A stretch of 64,000 nucleotides of DNA from Shumkonia mesophila (GCF_026163695.1 NZ_JAOTID010000007.1:124001-188000); one strand, 5' to 3'; counted from the stretch's first letter, positions 8,457 to 17,722 are shown. The notes: a model not told the origin generated them from the letters alone. Program-made: numbers and translations.

Positions 8457-9629
8457 ATGCAGAACAGTTATCAAGCCGGCCGGCATTTCCTGCAGATCCC
8501 GGGGCCGTCCAACGTGCCCGACCGCATCCTGCGGGCGATGGCGAAACCGACCATCAGCCACCGCGACCCGGAATTCCAGCGGCTCGGCCGCGACATCCTC
8601 GATCGCGTGCGCCAGGTCTTCAAGACCGATCAGCCGGTGATCATCTATCCGTCCTCGGGTACGGGGGCGTGGGAAGCCGCGCTGACCAACACGCTTTCGG
8701 CTGGCGACAGGGTCCTGATGTTCGAGACCGGCCATTTCTCCATGCTGTGGGAGAAGATGGCCCGCAAGATCGGTCTTGACGTCGACTATGTGGCGGGCGA
8801 CTGGCGCCACGGCGCCGATCCCGATGTCGTCGAGGCCAAGTTGGCCGAGGATCGCGCCCACAAGATCAAGGCCGTCTGCGTGGTGCACAACGAAACCTCG
8901 ACCGGTGTCGCGTCACGGGTGGCCGAGGTACGCCAAGCGATGGACCGCGCCAAGCATCCGGCGCTACTGCTGGTCGACACCATTTCGTCCCTGGCCTCGC
9001 TCGATTACAGGCACGACGAATGGGGCGTCGACGTCACCGTCGCCTGTTCGCAGAAGGGCCTGATGCTGCCCCCCGGCCTCGGCTTCAATGCCATCAGCCA
9101 AAAGGCGCTGGCGGCCTCGAAGAAGGCGGGATTGATGCATTCCTACTGGAACTGGGAAGACATGCTGGCGTCCAACAAGACCGGCTTTTTCCCTTACACC
9201 CCGGCCACCAACCTGCTCTACGGCCTCAGGGAAGCCATCGATATGCTGCTGGAGGAGGGCTTGGAGAACGTCTTCGCCCGCCACGCCCGGCACGGCGAGG
9301 CGACGCGGCGCGCGGTCAGGGCCTGGGGCCTGGAGATCCAGTGTCTGGACGAGCGTGAATACAGCGGCGTGCTGACTGCCGTGCGTATGCCTGAGGGCCA
9401 CAACGCCGATGCCTTCCGCACGGCGGTGCTCGAGCATTTCAACATGTCCTTGGGCAACGGCCTCAGCAAGCTGCAGGGCAAGGTCTTCCGCATCGGCCAT
9501 CTCGGCGACTTCAACGACCTGACCCTGATGGGCACCCTCTCCGGGGTCGAGATGGGCCTCGTGGTGGCCGGCGTGCCCCACACCAAGGGCGGGACTCAAG
9601 CCGCCCTCGATTACCTGGCGAAAGCCTGA
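8457..9629 (+). CDS. sgaA: Serine-glyoxylate aminotransferase (class V, PLP)
   Basis: 390 residues. It converts serine plus glyoxylate to hydroxypyruvate plus glycine, a step of the serine cycle and of glyoxylate disposal. The N-terminus GRHFLQIPGPSNVPDRILRAM, SHRDPEFQRL, and the PLP-lysine context CSQKGLMLPPGLGF (Lys about 200) match SGAT/alanine-glyoxylate enzymes. GHFSMLWEKMA and the C-terminal FRIGHLGDFNDLTLMGTLSGVEMGL are also typical. The ATG at 8457 has a GGAG upstream. It may link to the CitE-like lyase operon that follows, since malyl-CoA cleavage would release glyoxylate. Confidence 0.92.
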   Translation: MQNSYQAGRHFLQIPGPSNVPDRILRAMAKPTISHRDPEFQRLGRDILDRVRQVFKTDQPVIIYPSSGTGAWEAALTNTLSAGDRVLMFETGHFSMLWEKMARKIGLDVDYVAGDWRHGADPDVVEAKLAEDRAHKIKAVCVVHNETSTGVASRVAEVRQAMDRAKHPALLLVDTISSLASLDYRHDEWGVDVTVACSQKGLMLPPGLGFNAISQKALAASKKAGLMHSYWNWEDMLASNKTGFFPYTPATNLLYGLREAIDMLLEEGLENVFARHARHGEATRRAVRAWGLEIQCLDEREYSGVLTAVRMPEGHNADAFRTAVLEHFNMSLGNGLSKLQGKVFRIGHLGDFNDLTLMGTLSGVEMGLVVAGVPHTKGGTQAALDYLAKA

Positions 9630-9981
9630 CGTCTAAACGATGCGCGCGGCTCCTGGGCCGCGCCGCATCTCCCGCCACGACGAACATTCCGCCGCCCGCC
9701 CAGTCAGCGGAAGTCTTCCCTGTCGACATTGCAGAAGTTGCGATTGCGCCGCGACCTGGCTTGTGCTAAGTTCATCTTAATGAACATGTTCATTCTAATG
9801 AACGGATAAGAAATTGACGCGACAGGGACAGGGGGAGGCGAACGTGCCTCCGACATCGTTTTTCCATCTTGAGCACAGCGTCCCTGTGCGCCGGCCGCGC
9901 CACGCGCGCAAGCCGGCCCATTCCGTTTCCTTGCGCAAAGACCCAGTAGCGAACCGGTAAAGACAAATAAGGAGCCTTCAC
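9630..9981. other. 352-base intergenic region ahead of the TTT operon
   Basis: Begins with an imperfect GC hairpin (9639-9669, GATGCGCGCGGC against GCCGCGCCGCATC with one bulge and no T-run) that may end sgaA transcription. The tandem operator at 9770-9803 follows. The last 180 bases before tctC hold no ORF I can support and probably form the 5' leader of the operon. Confidence 0.5.
9770..9803. promoter_or_regulatory. Tandem palindromic operator upstream of tctC
   Basis: Two 16-bp palindromes: GTTCATCTTAATGAAC (9770-9785) and GTTCATTCTAATGAAC (9788-9803). Each has 6-base arms and a 4-base centre, and they are spaced 18 bp start to start. The inner arms also form ATGAACATGTTCAT. This is the form expected for a dimer-of-dimers regulator. 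The IclR-family gene inside the downstream operon is the natural candidate. Confidence 0.75.
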
Positions 9982-10941
9982 ATGAAGCATACCCGTCTGC
10001 TTACCTGCGCCGTCGCCGGCGCCATTGCGCTGGCCGTTCCCGCCGGCGTCCTGGCGGCGGAATTCCCGTCCCGCGGCATCGAATTCGTCGCCGGCTACAC
10101 GCCGGGCGGCGGCCACGACATCATGCTGCGTACCATGCAGAAGATCATCCAGGAGGAGAAGATCATCGCCGTGCCGATCATGGTGGTGAACAAACCGGGT
10201 GGCGCAGGCGCGGTGTCGCTGGGCTACCTCAACGGCCACAAGGGTGACGGCCATTTCCTGATGGCCTCGACGTCGTCCTTCATCACGACGCCGCTGACCT
10301 CCAACATCGGCCTCAACTACAAGAACTACACCCCGATCGCCCGCCTGGGCATCGACCCCGAGCTGCTGCTGGTGAACGCCAACTCGCCCCTGAAATCGCT
10401 GAAGGATATTGCGGCGTCCGCCAAGGTGCTGAACGTCGGCGGTACCGGCAAGGGCGGCATCGAGCAGATCGTTACCATCCAGTTCGCCAAGGCGCTGGGC
10501 AAGAAGCTGAACTACATCCCCTTCCAGAGCGACGGTGAAGTGGTCACCGCCCTGCTCAGCAACCAAGTCGATTTCATCGTCAGCAATCCGGGCTCTGCCG
10601 GCGACTTCATCACCACCAAGCAGTTCACGGCGCTCGGCATCACCACCGAGAAGCGCGCCCAGACGCTGCCGGACGTCCCGACCTTCAAGGAGCAGGGCTA
10701 CGACATCACGTTGAGCCTGTTCCGCGGCGTGGTTGCCGCCGGAGACATCGGCCCGGCCGAGAAGAAGTACCTGGCCGACATGATGAAAAAGCTGAGCGAC
10801 TCGCCGGCGTGGAAGACGACGTACCTTGAAAAGAACCGCGTCGAGCCGGCCTTCCTCGGCCCCGATGAATACGCGGCCTTCCTGGCGAAGATGAACGAGG
10901 TCTATCGGGCGTCGATGACCGAACTCGGAATCATCAAGTAG
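9982..10941 (+). CDS. tctC: TctC-type periplasmic carboxylate-binding protein
   Basis: 319 residues with a Sec signal peptide ending near VLAAEFP. It is the solute receptor of a tripartite tricarboxylate transporter. The family features are VAGYTPGGGHDIMLRTM, VNKPGGAGAVSLGYL, NVGGTGKGGIEQIVT, and VDFIVSNPGSAGDFI. It is the first gene of the operon, 37 bases before tctB. The family binds di- and tricarboxylates or aromatic acids. The CoA-transferase and lyase genes in this operon point to a C4-C6 carboxylic acid. Confidence 0.93.
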   Translation: MKHTRLLTCAVAGAIALAVPAGVLAAEFPSRGIEFVAGYTPGGGHDIMLRTMQKIIQEEKIIAVPIMVVNKPGGAGAVSLGYLNGHKGDGHFLMASTSSFITTPLTSNIGLNYKNYTPIARLGIDPELLLVNANSPLKSLKDIAASAKVLNVGGTGKGGIEQIVTIQFAKALGKKLNYIPFQSDGEVVTALLSNQVDFIVSNPGSAGDFITTKQFTALGITTEKRAQTLPDVPTFKEQGYDITLSLFRGVVAAGDIGPAEKKYLADMMKKLSDSPAWKTTYLEKNRVEPAFLGPDEYAAFLAKMNEVYRASMTELGIIK

Positions 10942-10978
10942 TCAGGCATTCCCTATACGCAGCCGTGCGGAGAGCTCC

Positions 10979-11464
10979 ATGAAGATGTCCGAAATCATCC
11001 TTCTGGCAGGACTGACCGTGTTTTCCCTGGTCCTGCTGGGGAGCAGCCTGGAGATGCCGTATTCCACCGAAGAGACCTTCGGCCCCGGGTTCCTGCCTTT
11101 GAACCTGGCGGTGGCCCTTCTGGGGCTGGTGGGAATTTTGGCGCTCAGGGCCGTGCTGGCCGCCCGACGGGCCGGCCAGCACGCTTCGCCGGCCGCGGAG
11201 GGGGCGAAACCAGCCCCCTCGGCGGTGGCCCGGCCCGCCGTCCTCATCGCCGTCATGGGAACGGTGGGGATCGGCATCCTGGCCATGAAATATGTCGGCG
11301 TCCTGCCGGCCCTGACCGTCCTGATGGCGGTCATCTCGTGGCGTTTCACCGGCCATTCGCCGGCCAAGGCGACGGCCGTCAGCCTGGTCACCGTGGCGTC
11401 CATCTACGCCATCTTCGACCTGTGGCTGGGCATTCCGCTGATCCAGTCGTCCATGGCCCTGTGA
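10979..11464 (+). CDS. tctB: TctB small membrane subunit of TTT transporter
   Basis: 161 residues with four hydrophobic segments, including LAGLTVFSLVLLGSSLEM at the N-terminus and PAVLIAVMGTVGIGILAM mid-protein, separated by an Ala/Pro-rich loop. Poorly conserved small subunit. The length, topology and position between tctC and tctA identify it. It ends 22 bases before tctA. Confidence 0.9.
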   Translation: MKMSEIILLAGLTVFSLVLLGSSLEMPYSTEETFGPGFLPLNLAVALLGLVGILALRAVLAARRAGQHASPAAEGAKPAPSAVARPAVLIAVMGTVGIGILAMKYVGVLPALTVLMAVISWRFTGHSPAKATAVSLVTVASIYAIFDLWLGIPLIQSSMAL

Positions 11465-11486
11465 CGTTTTTTCGAGGAAAGCCATC

Positions 11487-12995
11487 ATGTTAGAGTCATT
11501 GGTCCATCTGGCGGCCGGGATCGACAGCGTTCTGACCCCCTACAACCTGGCGGTGATCTTCGTGGCCGGCATGATCGGCACCATCGTCGGCGCCTTGCCG
11601 GGCCTGGGCCCGTCGTCGGGCATCGCGCTGATGCTGCCGCTGACCTTCGGCATGCCGCACATCGCCGGGCTGTGTCTGCTGACCGGCGTCTACCTGGGCA
11701 CCATGTACGGCGGGCGCATCACCGCGATCCTCATCAACACCCCGGGCGACGCGCCGGCCATCATCACCGCCATCGAGGGCTACCCGATGATGCGCCAGGG
11801 GCGCGGCGGCAAGGCCCTCGGCATCTCGGCGCTGAGTTCCTTCGTCGGCGGCACCTTCGGTCTGCTCATCCTCATCTTCTTCGCGCCCATCGTCACCGAA
11901 TACGCCATCTATCTGGGGGCGCCAGAATACTTCATGCTCATGGTGGTGGGCCTCAGTACCATCGTGCTGCTGGCCGGCGACAACGTGGTCAAGGCCCTCA
12001 TCGTCACCCTTTTCGGCGCCCTGGTCAGTACCTTCGGCAGCGACTATGTGTCGGGCCACGTGCGCTTCGCCTTCCTGCCCGAACTGATCGAAGGCATCGA
12101 CTTCGTCGCCATCATCATCGGCCTCTATGGTCTGAGCGAGGTGTTCCTCAACGTCGAGAAGAACATGGTGATGAACCTGGGCAAGCCCAGCTTCAAGGTT
12201 CGCGAATATGTTCCCGGCATGCGCGAGATCGGCGAGGCGTCGGCGCCGACCCTGCGCGGCTCGGTGATCGGTACCTTCATCGGCATCCTGCCCGGGGCCG
12301 GTGCCACGGTCGCCACCTTCCTGGCGTACGCCCTGGAGCGCAAGCTGTCGCGCCATCCCGAACAGTTCGGCCACGGGGCGATTGCCGGCTTGGCCAGCCC
12401 CGAAGCCTCGAACAACGCAGCCGTGCCGGGCGCCCTCATCCCGCTGATTACGCTGGGCATTCCCGGATCGGGCGGCACCGCCATCATGCTGGGCGCGCTG
12501 ATCATCTTCGGCCTGCAGCCCGGGCCGCTCCTGATGATGCAGTCGGGCGACGTGGTATGGGCGATGATCGGCGGCCTGGTGGTCGGCAACGTCTTCCTGC
12601 TGTTTTCCAACGTCGTGCTGATCCCGCTGTTCATCAATCTGCTTCGCGTCATCCAGAATCATCTTTCGAGCGTGGTGGTCGGGCTGTGCCTGGTGGGCGC
12701 GTTTTCCTTGAACTACACCCTCTTCAATGTCTGGATCGTGCTGATCTTCGGCGTCGTGGGCTACCTGATGCACAAGCACAACTATCCCTCCGGGCCGTTC
12801 ATCCTGGCGGTGGTGCTGACGCCGTTGGCGGAAAATTACTTCCGCCAATCCATCATGATCTCGCAGGGGTCGTGGGGCATCTTCATCGATCGTCCCATTT
12901 CCCTGACACTGGTCCTGCTCATGGCGGTGACCATCGTGATCGCCATCATGCAGAAACAGGGCCTGTTCAAGCGGCAGGCCAAGCCGGTGTCGTGA
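11487..12995 (+). CDS. tctA: TctA large membrane subunit of TTT transporter
   Basis: 502 residues and about 12 membrane helices. Conserved TctA motifs are GTIVGALPGLGPSSGIALMLPLTF near the N-terminus, its inverted-repeat counterpart GTFIGILPGAGATVATFLAY at the middle, YGGRITAILINTPGDAPAI, and PEASNNAAVPGALIPLITLGIPGSG. It forms the sodium- or proton-coupled channel with TctB. Confidence 0.96.
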   Translation: MLESLVHLAAGIDSVLTPYNLAVIFVAGMIGTIVGALPGLGPSSGIALMLPLTFGMPHIAGLCLLTGVYLGTMYGGRITAILINTPGDAPAIITAIEGYPMMRQGRGGKALGISALSSFVGGTFGLLILIFFAPIVTEYAIYLGAPEYFMLMVVGLSTIVLLAGDNVVKALIVTLFGALVSTFGSDYVSGHVRFAFLPELIEGIDFVAIIIGLYGLSEVFLNVEKNMVMNLGKPSFKVREYVPGMREIGEASAPTLRGSVIGTFIGILPGAGATVATFLAYALERKLSRHPEQFGHGAIAGLASPEASNNAAVPGALIPLITLGIPGSGGTAIMLGALIIFGLQPGPLLMMQSGDVVWAMIGGLVVGNVFLLFSNVVLIPLFINLLRVIQNHLSSVVVGLCLVGAFSLNYTLFNVWIVLIFGVVGYLMHKHNYPSGPFILAVVLTPLAENYFRQSIMISQGSWGIFIDRPISLTLVLLMAVTIVIAIMQKQGLFKRQAKPVS

Positions 12996-13042
12996 CCCGG
13001 TGGCGAAGATCAGGAGTGTAGTGGCAGCGAACGGTTGATCCC

Positions 13043-13813
13043 ATGGCAGCTCCCAGCGCGGTACGGATTCTCGAACTCATCGAATGGCTGGCGACGCAAA
13101 GCACGCCCGCGACCCTGGCGCACACCTGTCAGGCCCTCGACCTGCCGAAAAGCAGCACGCTGCTGCTGTTCAACGCCTTGGTCGAGGGCGGTTACGCAGA
13201 ACGCGGCAGCGACGGACGCTATCGGCTGGTGCGCCTGCCGGGCGAACCGACGGGCGAGCGCCGGGCCTGGGGCACATTGCTGCGCGTCGCCGAACCCCAC
13301 CTGCGCCGGGCCGTCGCCGAGGCCCGGGAAAGCGGCTTCGTCGCCGTGCTGACCGACGGCCTGTGCATCCGCTACCTCAACAAGCTGCTACCCGACCGCG
13401 AGATCCGCTACGACCGCGACATCACCAACGATCGCACGGCCCATCACGTGGCCAGCGGCCTGGCGATCCTTAGCGCCCTGCCGGAAGAACAGTTCGAACG
13501 GTACCTCTCCACGCTCGACGCCTCGGCCACCGGGGCGGACCATCCCGACCAGGTCCGGGCCCGCGTCGCCAAAGTGCGGGCCGATGGCTTCGCCATCAAC
13601 CTGAAAGGGCGTGTCGATGGGGCGAGCGGCGTCGCCGCGCCGATCCTCGATGCCGACCGGCGGGCGATCGGGGCCATCAACCTGTCGGGTCCGACCGACC
13701 GGGTGGTCGGCAACGTCGATGCCGTTGCCCGGGTGGCCAAGCGGACGGCCGCCCAGGTGAGCGAGGAAATGGCTCGGCGGGCAACGGCCGTCCGCAAGCC
13801 GGCGAAACCCTAA
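13043..13813 (+). CDS. IclR-family transcriptional regulator
   Basis: 256 residues. The N-terminal winged helix (AVRILELIEWLATQST..TLAHTCQALDLPKSSTLLLFNALV) is followed by an effector domain with RYLNKLLPDREIRYDRDI and GASGVAAPILDADRRAIGAINLSGP, typical of IclR regulators that sense small organic acids. It is the fourth gene of the operon, so probably autoregulated. It is the likely owner of the palindromes at 9770-9803. The effector is presumably the transported acid or its CoA intermediate. Confidence 0.9.
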   Translation: MAAPSAVRILELIEWLATQSTPATLAHTCQALDLPKSSTLLLFNALVEGGYAERGSDGRYRLVRLPGEPTGERRAWGTLLRVAEPHLRRAVAEARESGFVAVLTDGLCIRYLNKLLPDREIRYDRDITNDRTAHHVASGLAILSALPEEQFERYLSTLDASATGADHPDQVRARVAKVRADGFAINLKGRVDGASGVAAPILDADRRAIGAINLSGPTDRVVGNVDAVARVAKRTAAQVSEEMARRATAVRKPAKP

Positions 13814-13888
13814 ATTCCGCGGCGGCCGGGACCGCTGCGGCTCTCTCTGCAAACGAGACCAACGACAAGAAAGACGAACGGAGCGACG

Positions 13889-15118
13889 ATGTCCAAGCCG
13901 ACCCATCCGACAGCCATTCAATTCGACGTCACGGCAAAGGGGCCGCTCGACGGCGTCAGAGTGCTCGACCTCTCGCGCCTGGTGGCCGGCAACATGCTGT
14001 CCCTGCAGTTGGGCGATTTCGGGGCCGACGTCATCAAGATCGAGCCGCCTGCCGGCGACCCGCTCCGCGACTGGCGGGAGGGCGGCAAGTCGCTGTTCTG
14101 GAAGACCTATGGCCGCAACAAGCGCTCCGTCCTCTTGAACCTGCGCCAGGATGCCGCCAAGGAGGCGCTGTTGCGCCTGGTCGAGACGGCCGACGTCTTC
14201 ATCGAGAATTACCGTCCCGGCACGCTCGAACAGATGGCCCTGGGGCCGGACGTGCTGCACGCCCGCAACCCCCGGCTGATCATCGTGCGCGTCTCCGGCT
14301 TCGGCCAGACCGGTCCCTACGCGCACCTGCCCGGCTTTGGCACCCTCGTCGAGGCGATGAGCGGGTTCGCCTCGCGCAACGGCTTTGCCGACCGCGAGCC
14401 GGTGCTGCCGCCCCTCGCCCTGGCCGACATGATCGCCGGCATTTACGGCGCCTCGGCGACGGCCGTGGCGCTGCTGGCCCGCGACCGCGGCCTCGCCGAG
14501 GGCCAAGTGATCGACCTGTCGCTGCTGGAGCCGATGTTCTCGGTGCTGGGCCCCGAGGCCGCCATCTACCGGGCGACCGGCAAGGTGAAGGAACGGGTCG
14601 GCAGCGCGTCCAACACCAGCGCGCCGCGCAACGTCTATCGTTGCGCCGACGGCAAGTACGTGGCGCTTTCGGGCTCGATGCAGGTGGTGGCCAAGCGCAT
14701 CTTCGAAGTGATCGGCCGGCCCGGGATGATCGCCGATCCGCGTTTCGACACCAACAGCCATCGCGTCCAGAACCGCGACCTGGTCGACGAGGCGGTCGGC
14801 GCCTGGTTCGCCACCAAGAGCCGCGACGAGGCGCTTGCCGCCATGCGCGAGGCGGGGGCCACCGTCGGTCCCGTCTACGCCATCGACGATGCCGTGAGCG
14901 ACCCTCACTTCCGCGAGCGCGGCATCATCGTCGAGGTCGAGGACGCGGAACTGGGCAGCCTGCCGGTACACAACATCCTGCCCCGCCTGTCGGCGACGCC
15001 CGGGGTATGGCGGCGGCCGGCCCCGGACCTGGGGGAACATACCGAAGCCGTCCTCGGCGAGGCGGGAATCGAGGCCGCCCGCATCGCCGAGATCCTTGCC
15101 GGAGGCAAAGCCCCATGA
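13889..15118 (+). CDS. Class III CoA-transferase (CaiB/BaiF family)
   Basis: 409 residues. GPLDGVRVLDLSRLVAGNMLSLQLGDFGADVIKIEPP is the family N-terminus. The catalytic aspartate lies in LALADMIAGIYGASA (about residue 170), and YGRNKRSVLLNL and VSGFGQTGPYAHLPGFG are also conserved. It moves CoA from a donor such as succinyl-CoA to a carboxylic acid. Its stop overlaps the start of the CitE-like gene by 4 bases. That pairing matches transferase/lyase pairs acting on malate, citramalate or itaconate. The exact acid is inferred, not seen. Confidence 0.93.
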   Translation: MSKPTHPTAIQFDVTAKGPLDGVRVLDLSRLVAGNMLSLQLGDFGADVIKIEPPAGDPLRDWREGGKSLFWKTYGRNKRSVLLNLRQDAAKEALLRLVETADVFIENYRPGTLEQMALGPDVLHARNPRLIIVRVSGFGQTGPYAHLPGFGTLVEAMSGFASRNGFADREPVLPPLALADMIAGIYGASATAVALLARDRGLAEGQVIDLSLLEPMFSVLGPEAAIYRATGKVKERVGSASNTSAPRNVYRCADGKYVALSGSMQVVAKRIFEVIGRPGMIADPRFDTNSHRVQNRDLVDEAVGAWFATKSRDEALAAMREAGATVGPVYAIDDAVSDPHFRERGIIVEVEDAELGSLPVHNILPRLSATPGVWRRPAPDLGEHTEAVLGEAGIEAARIAEILAGGKAP

Positions 15119-15954
15119 TGATGCGATCCCTCCTTTACGTCCCCGCCAGTTCCGAGCGCTTCGTCGCCAAAGCCCACGAACGTGGCGCCCATGCCATCAT
15201 TCTCGATCTCGAAGACGGTGTCGCGCCGGCCGAGAAGACTGCGGCGCGCGCCGCGCTTGCCGCCGCCGTGCCGGCGGTCGGCCGCAACGGCGCCAAGGTG
15301 TTCGTGCGGATCAACGCGACAGCCGATCGGCTGGCCGCGGACGCCGAGGCGGCCTGCCGGGCCGGCGCCTTCGGCCTGTTCGTGCCGAAGACCCAAACCG
15401 CACAGCGCCTGGGCGAACTCGTTACCCTTCTGGAGTGCGTGGAGGGCGACTGCCGCCGCATGCCCACCGTATTGGTCCCCTTGCTGGAAGACCCCGGCGC
15501 CGTGCTCGACGCGCGGATCATCGTCGGCGCTCCCAGGGTGTTCGCCCTGATCTGCGGGACCGAGGACCTGGCGACGGCCCTGGGCGGCGAGCCGACGCCC
15601 GACGTCCTGCGTCTGCCCAAATTGATGGTGCACATGGCGGCCAAGGCGGCCGGGGTGCGCTCGTTCGGGATGCTTCGTTCGGTCGCCGACTACGCCGACA
15701 CCGAGGCCATCGCGCTGGCGGCGAGGGAGGCGCGCAGCTTCGGCTTCGATGGCGCCACCTGCGTTCATCCCGGCGTGGTGGCGGTCCTCAACCGGGCGTT
15801 CGCGCCGACCGCCGATGAGGTCGCACGAGCGGAACGGATGGTCGATGCCGCCAAGGCGGCGTTCGCCGCCGGCATGGGGGCGTTCGTGTTCGAGGGCAAG
15901 ATGGTCGACGAGCCCATCATCGCGCGGGCCCGCGCGCTTCTCGCCAGCCGGTAG
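15115..15954 (+). CDS. CitE-like CoA-ester lyase (HpcH/HpaI aldolase family)
   Basis: 279 residues from the ATG at 15115 (GGAGG 9 bases upstream, overlapping the CoA-transferase stop). The motifs are RSLLYVPASSERFVAKA, the metal/CoA site AIILDLEDGVAPAEK, VFVRINA, PLLEDPGAVLD, LICGTEDLATALGG, and GFDGATCVHPGVVAVLNRAF. These proteins cleave (3S)-malyl-CoA, citramalyl-CoA or related esters to acetyl-CoA plus glyoxylate or pyruvate. No citrate-lyase alpha or gamma genes are nearby, so this is a stand-alone lyase. Last gene of the TTT operon. Confidence 0.92.
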   Translation: MMMRSLLYVPASSERFVAKAHERGAHAIILDLEDGVAPAEKTAARAALAAAVPAVGRNGAKVFVRINATADRLAADAEAACRAGAFGLFVPKTQTAQRLGELVTLLECVEGDCRRMPTVLVPLLEDPGAVLDARIIVGAPRVFALICGTEDLATALGGEPTPDVLRLPKLMVHMAAKAAGVRSFGMLRSVADYADTEAIALAAREARSFGFDGATCVHPGVVAVLNRAFAPTADEVARAERMVDAAKAAFAAGMGAFVFEGKMVDEPIIARARALLASR

Positions 15955-15957
15955 CGC

Positions 15958-17574
15958 CTACGCGGCGATCCCCGACTTTTGGCGCTCGGCCGCCGCCGCG
16001 GTTGGCCGCAGAACCCGTTCGATATAGGCGGCGAGCCCATCCATGTCGGTGGCCTCGCCGCGCGCCGCCACCACCTGATCGGGGCGGATCAGCACCCAGC
16101 CCGGCCCGTCGAGGCGATAGCGTTTGCGCACCCGATGTCCGGGATCGCTTTGCGCATCGAGGCGCAGCACCTGCAAGCCGTCGCCGGCTCCCTCGGCGAC
16201 GCCGCCGATCATGATCGGCTGGCCATCTTCGAACAGCAGCAGGCTGTGGCGCGGCGCCGAGAGGAACGGCCACAAGGTGTCACTCTTGCCGGTGAGGGGT
16301 TCGAGGAATGTGGCGTCGCACGCCCGGGCTCCGACGTCGGTGCGCCGGGGGCGGCTGGGTGGGGCGCCAAGCCGCACCAGCGGACCTTCGCGGTAGACGA
16401 TCTCGGTTTCCGACAGTTCGACCTGCAGCTTGCGCTGCACCGCCGGCAGGTTGCCGAAAAGGCTGATGGCAATGTCCTTGACGAGGGTGCGCAGGGGGCT
16501 TGCCCCGAAGGCGACGTGCAGCTTTTGCGCCGCGGCGTCGACCACGGCGCGCGCAATCGGCCGGCGTTCGGCCTCGTAGCTGTCCAGCAGCAGGCCGCCA
16601 TCGCCGCGGCCGGTGGCGGCATGGGCCAGCTTCCAACCCAGATTGACCGCGTCCTGGATGCCGGTGTTCATGCCCTGGCCGCCGGCCGGGGAATGGATGT
16701 GCGCGGCATCGCCGGCCAGGAAGCAGCGGCCGACCCGATAGCGTGCCGCCAGCCGCTCGTTGATGCGAAAGACGGAAAGCCATCCGGGATCGCCGAGGCG
16801 AAGATCACCGGGCCCGTGGCGGTCGAGATGATCCTGCAGCTCCTCCAGCGTGGCCGGCGCCTCGGCGCTTTTGCTCCCGTCGCGCATGGCGAAAACCCGC
16901 CACACGTCGGCCCCGAAGGGGAACAGCGCCACGGTGCCGCCGTCGCGCCACCACAGATAGATGCTGCGGTGATCGAGCGTCCCGCCGCCGATCTTCGCAT
17001 CGCAGAGCAGGAAGGTCTGCGGCTCGGTATAGCCTTCGAAGGCGATGCCAAGCGCCTGGCGCACGAAGCTGCGCGCGCCGTCGGCGCCGATGGCGTACGG
17101 CGTGCGCACGTCCTCGTGGCGGCCATTGGCATGACGCAGGACGACGGTGACGCCGCCCTCGTCCTGGGCCAGCCCGGTCGCTTCGACCTGGCGTTCGACG
17201 GCTACCCCCAGCGCGGCGAGCCGCGCGGTGAGAATTTCCTCGGTACGCGATTGTGCCAGCAGCAGGGGATAGGGATAGGGGCTGTCGATGCCGTCGCCGA
17301 CCGCCAGCGTGGCCAGCCGGCGGCGGCCGTGGCCGACGCAAACGGCGCGCAGGCGCTGGCCCTCGGCAAGGAAGGGCTCGATCGCCTGCATGCCTTCCAG
17401 CGCCTCCAGGCTGCCGCTCCAGACGGCGAGCGCCTTCGATACGCCGCTCGGCTGTGCCGCGCGATCGACGATGCGCACCGGCATGCCGAAGCGGCGGAGC
17501 GTGATGGCCAGGGACAGGCCGGTAGGTCCGGCGCCAATGACCAGGATCGGCAAGCCAGGATGGTGATGATGCAC
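15958..17574 (-). CDS. FAD-dependent class A monooxygenase
   Basis: 538 residues. A GTG start at 17574 has AGGAG 9 bases upstream; the His-rich start (GTG CAT CAT CAC CAT) is natural sequence. It has the Rossmann GAGPTGLSLA (near residue 14), the DG motif AIGADGARSFVRQ, and the GD motif RCFLAGDAAHIHSPAGGQGM followed by NTGIQDAVNLGWKLA. A C-terminal thioredoxin-like domain (about residues 420-530) is as in phenol/resorcinol hydroxylases. It hydroxylates aromatic or polyketide substrates with NAD(P)H. It converges on the lyase gene with a 3-base gap. Confidence 0.93.
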   Translation of the reverse strand: MHHHHPGLPILVIGAGPTGLSLAITLRRFGMPVRIVDRAAQPSGVSKALAVWSGSLEALEGMQAIEPFLAEGQRLRAVCVGHGRRRLATLAVGDGIDSPYPYPLLLAQSRTEEILTARLAALGVAVERQVEATGLAQDEGGVTVVLRHANGRHEDVRTPYAIGADGARSFVRQALGIAFEGYTEPQTFLLCDAKIGGGTLDHRSIYLWWRDGGTVALFPFGADVWRVFAMRDGSKSAEAPATLEELQDHLDRHGPGDLRLGDPGWLSVFRINERLAARYRVGRCFLAGDAAHIHSPAGGQGMNTGIQDAVNLGWKLAHAATGRGDGGLLLDSYEAERRPIARAVVDAAAQKLHVAFGASPLRTLVKDIAISLFGNLPAVQRKLQVELSETEIVYREGPLVRLGAPPSRPRRTDVGARACDATFLEPLTGKSDTLWPFLSAPRHSLLLFEDGQPIMIGGVAEGAGDGLQVLRLDAQSDPGHRVRKRYRLDGPGWVLIRPDQVVAARGEATDMDGLAAYIERVLRPTAAAAERQKSGIAA

Positions 17575-17697
17575 GATTTAGCTCTCCTGAACCGGAACAG
17601 ACAGCTAATTTTTCTTATTATCATTACAACTTATTCTACATGTCGCGCATCGCAATGCCAGCGGAAAATCTTCCGGGCACGGCCGGCGAACCCCACG

Positions 17698-17722
17698 GGA
17701 ACAAATCGGTCCGGCCCCGGTT
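17698..17722 (+). promoter_or_regulatory. EcfG-type (general stress) promoter candidate
   Basis: GGAAC (17698-17702), a 16-base spacer and GGTT (17719-17722) resemble the alphaproteobacterial EcfG consensus GGAAC-N16/17-CGTT. It lies 46 bases upstream of a DUF892 gene, a class often in the general stress regulon. The -10 differs by one base from the consensus. Confidence 0.45.

Noticed and set aside
15958-17574. MHHHH start of the FAD monooxygenase as a cloning tag
   Set aside because: The run is short, the start codon is GTG with a natural ribosome site, and flanking DNA is genomic with no vector signatures.
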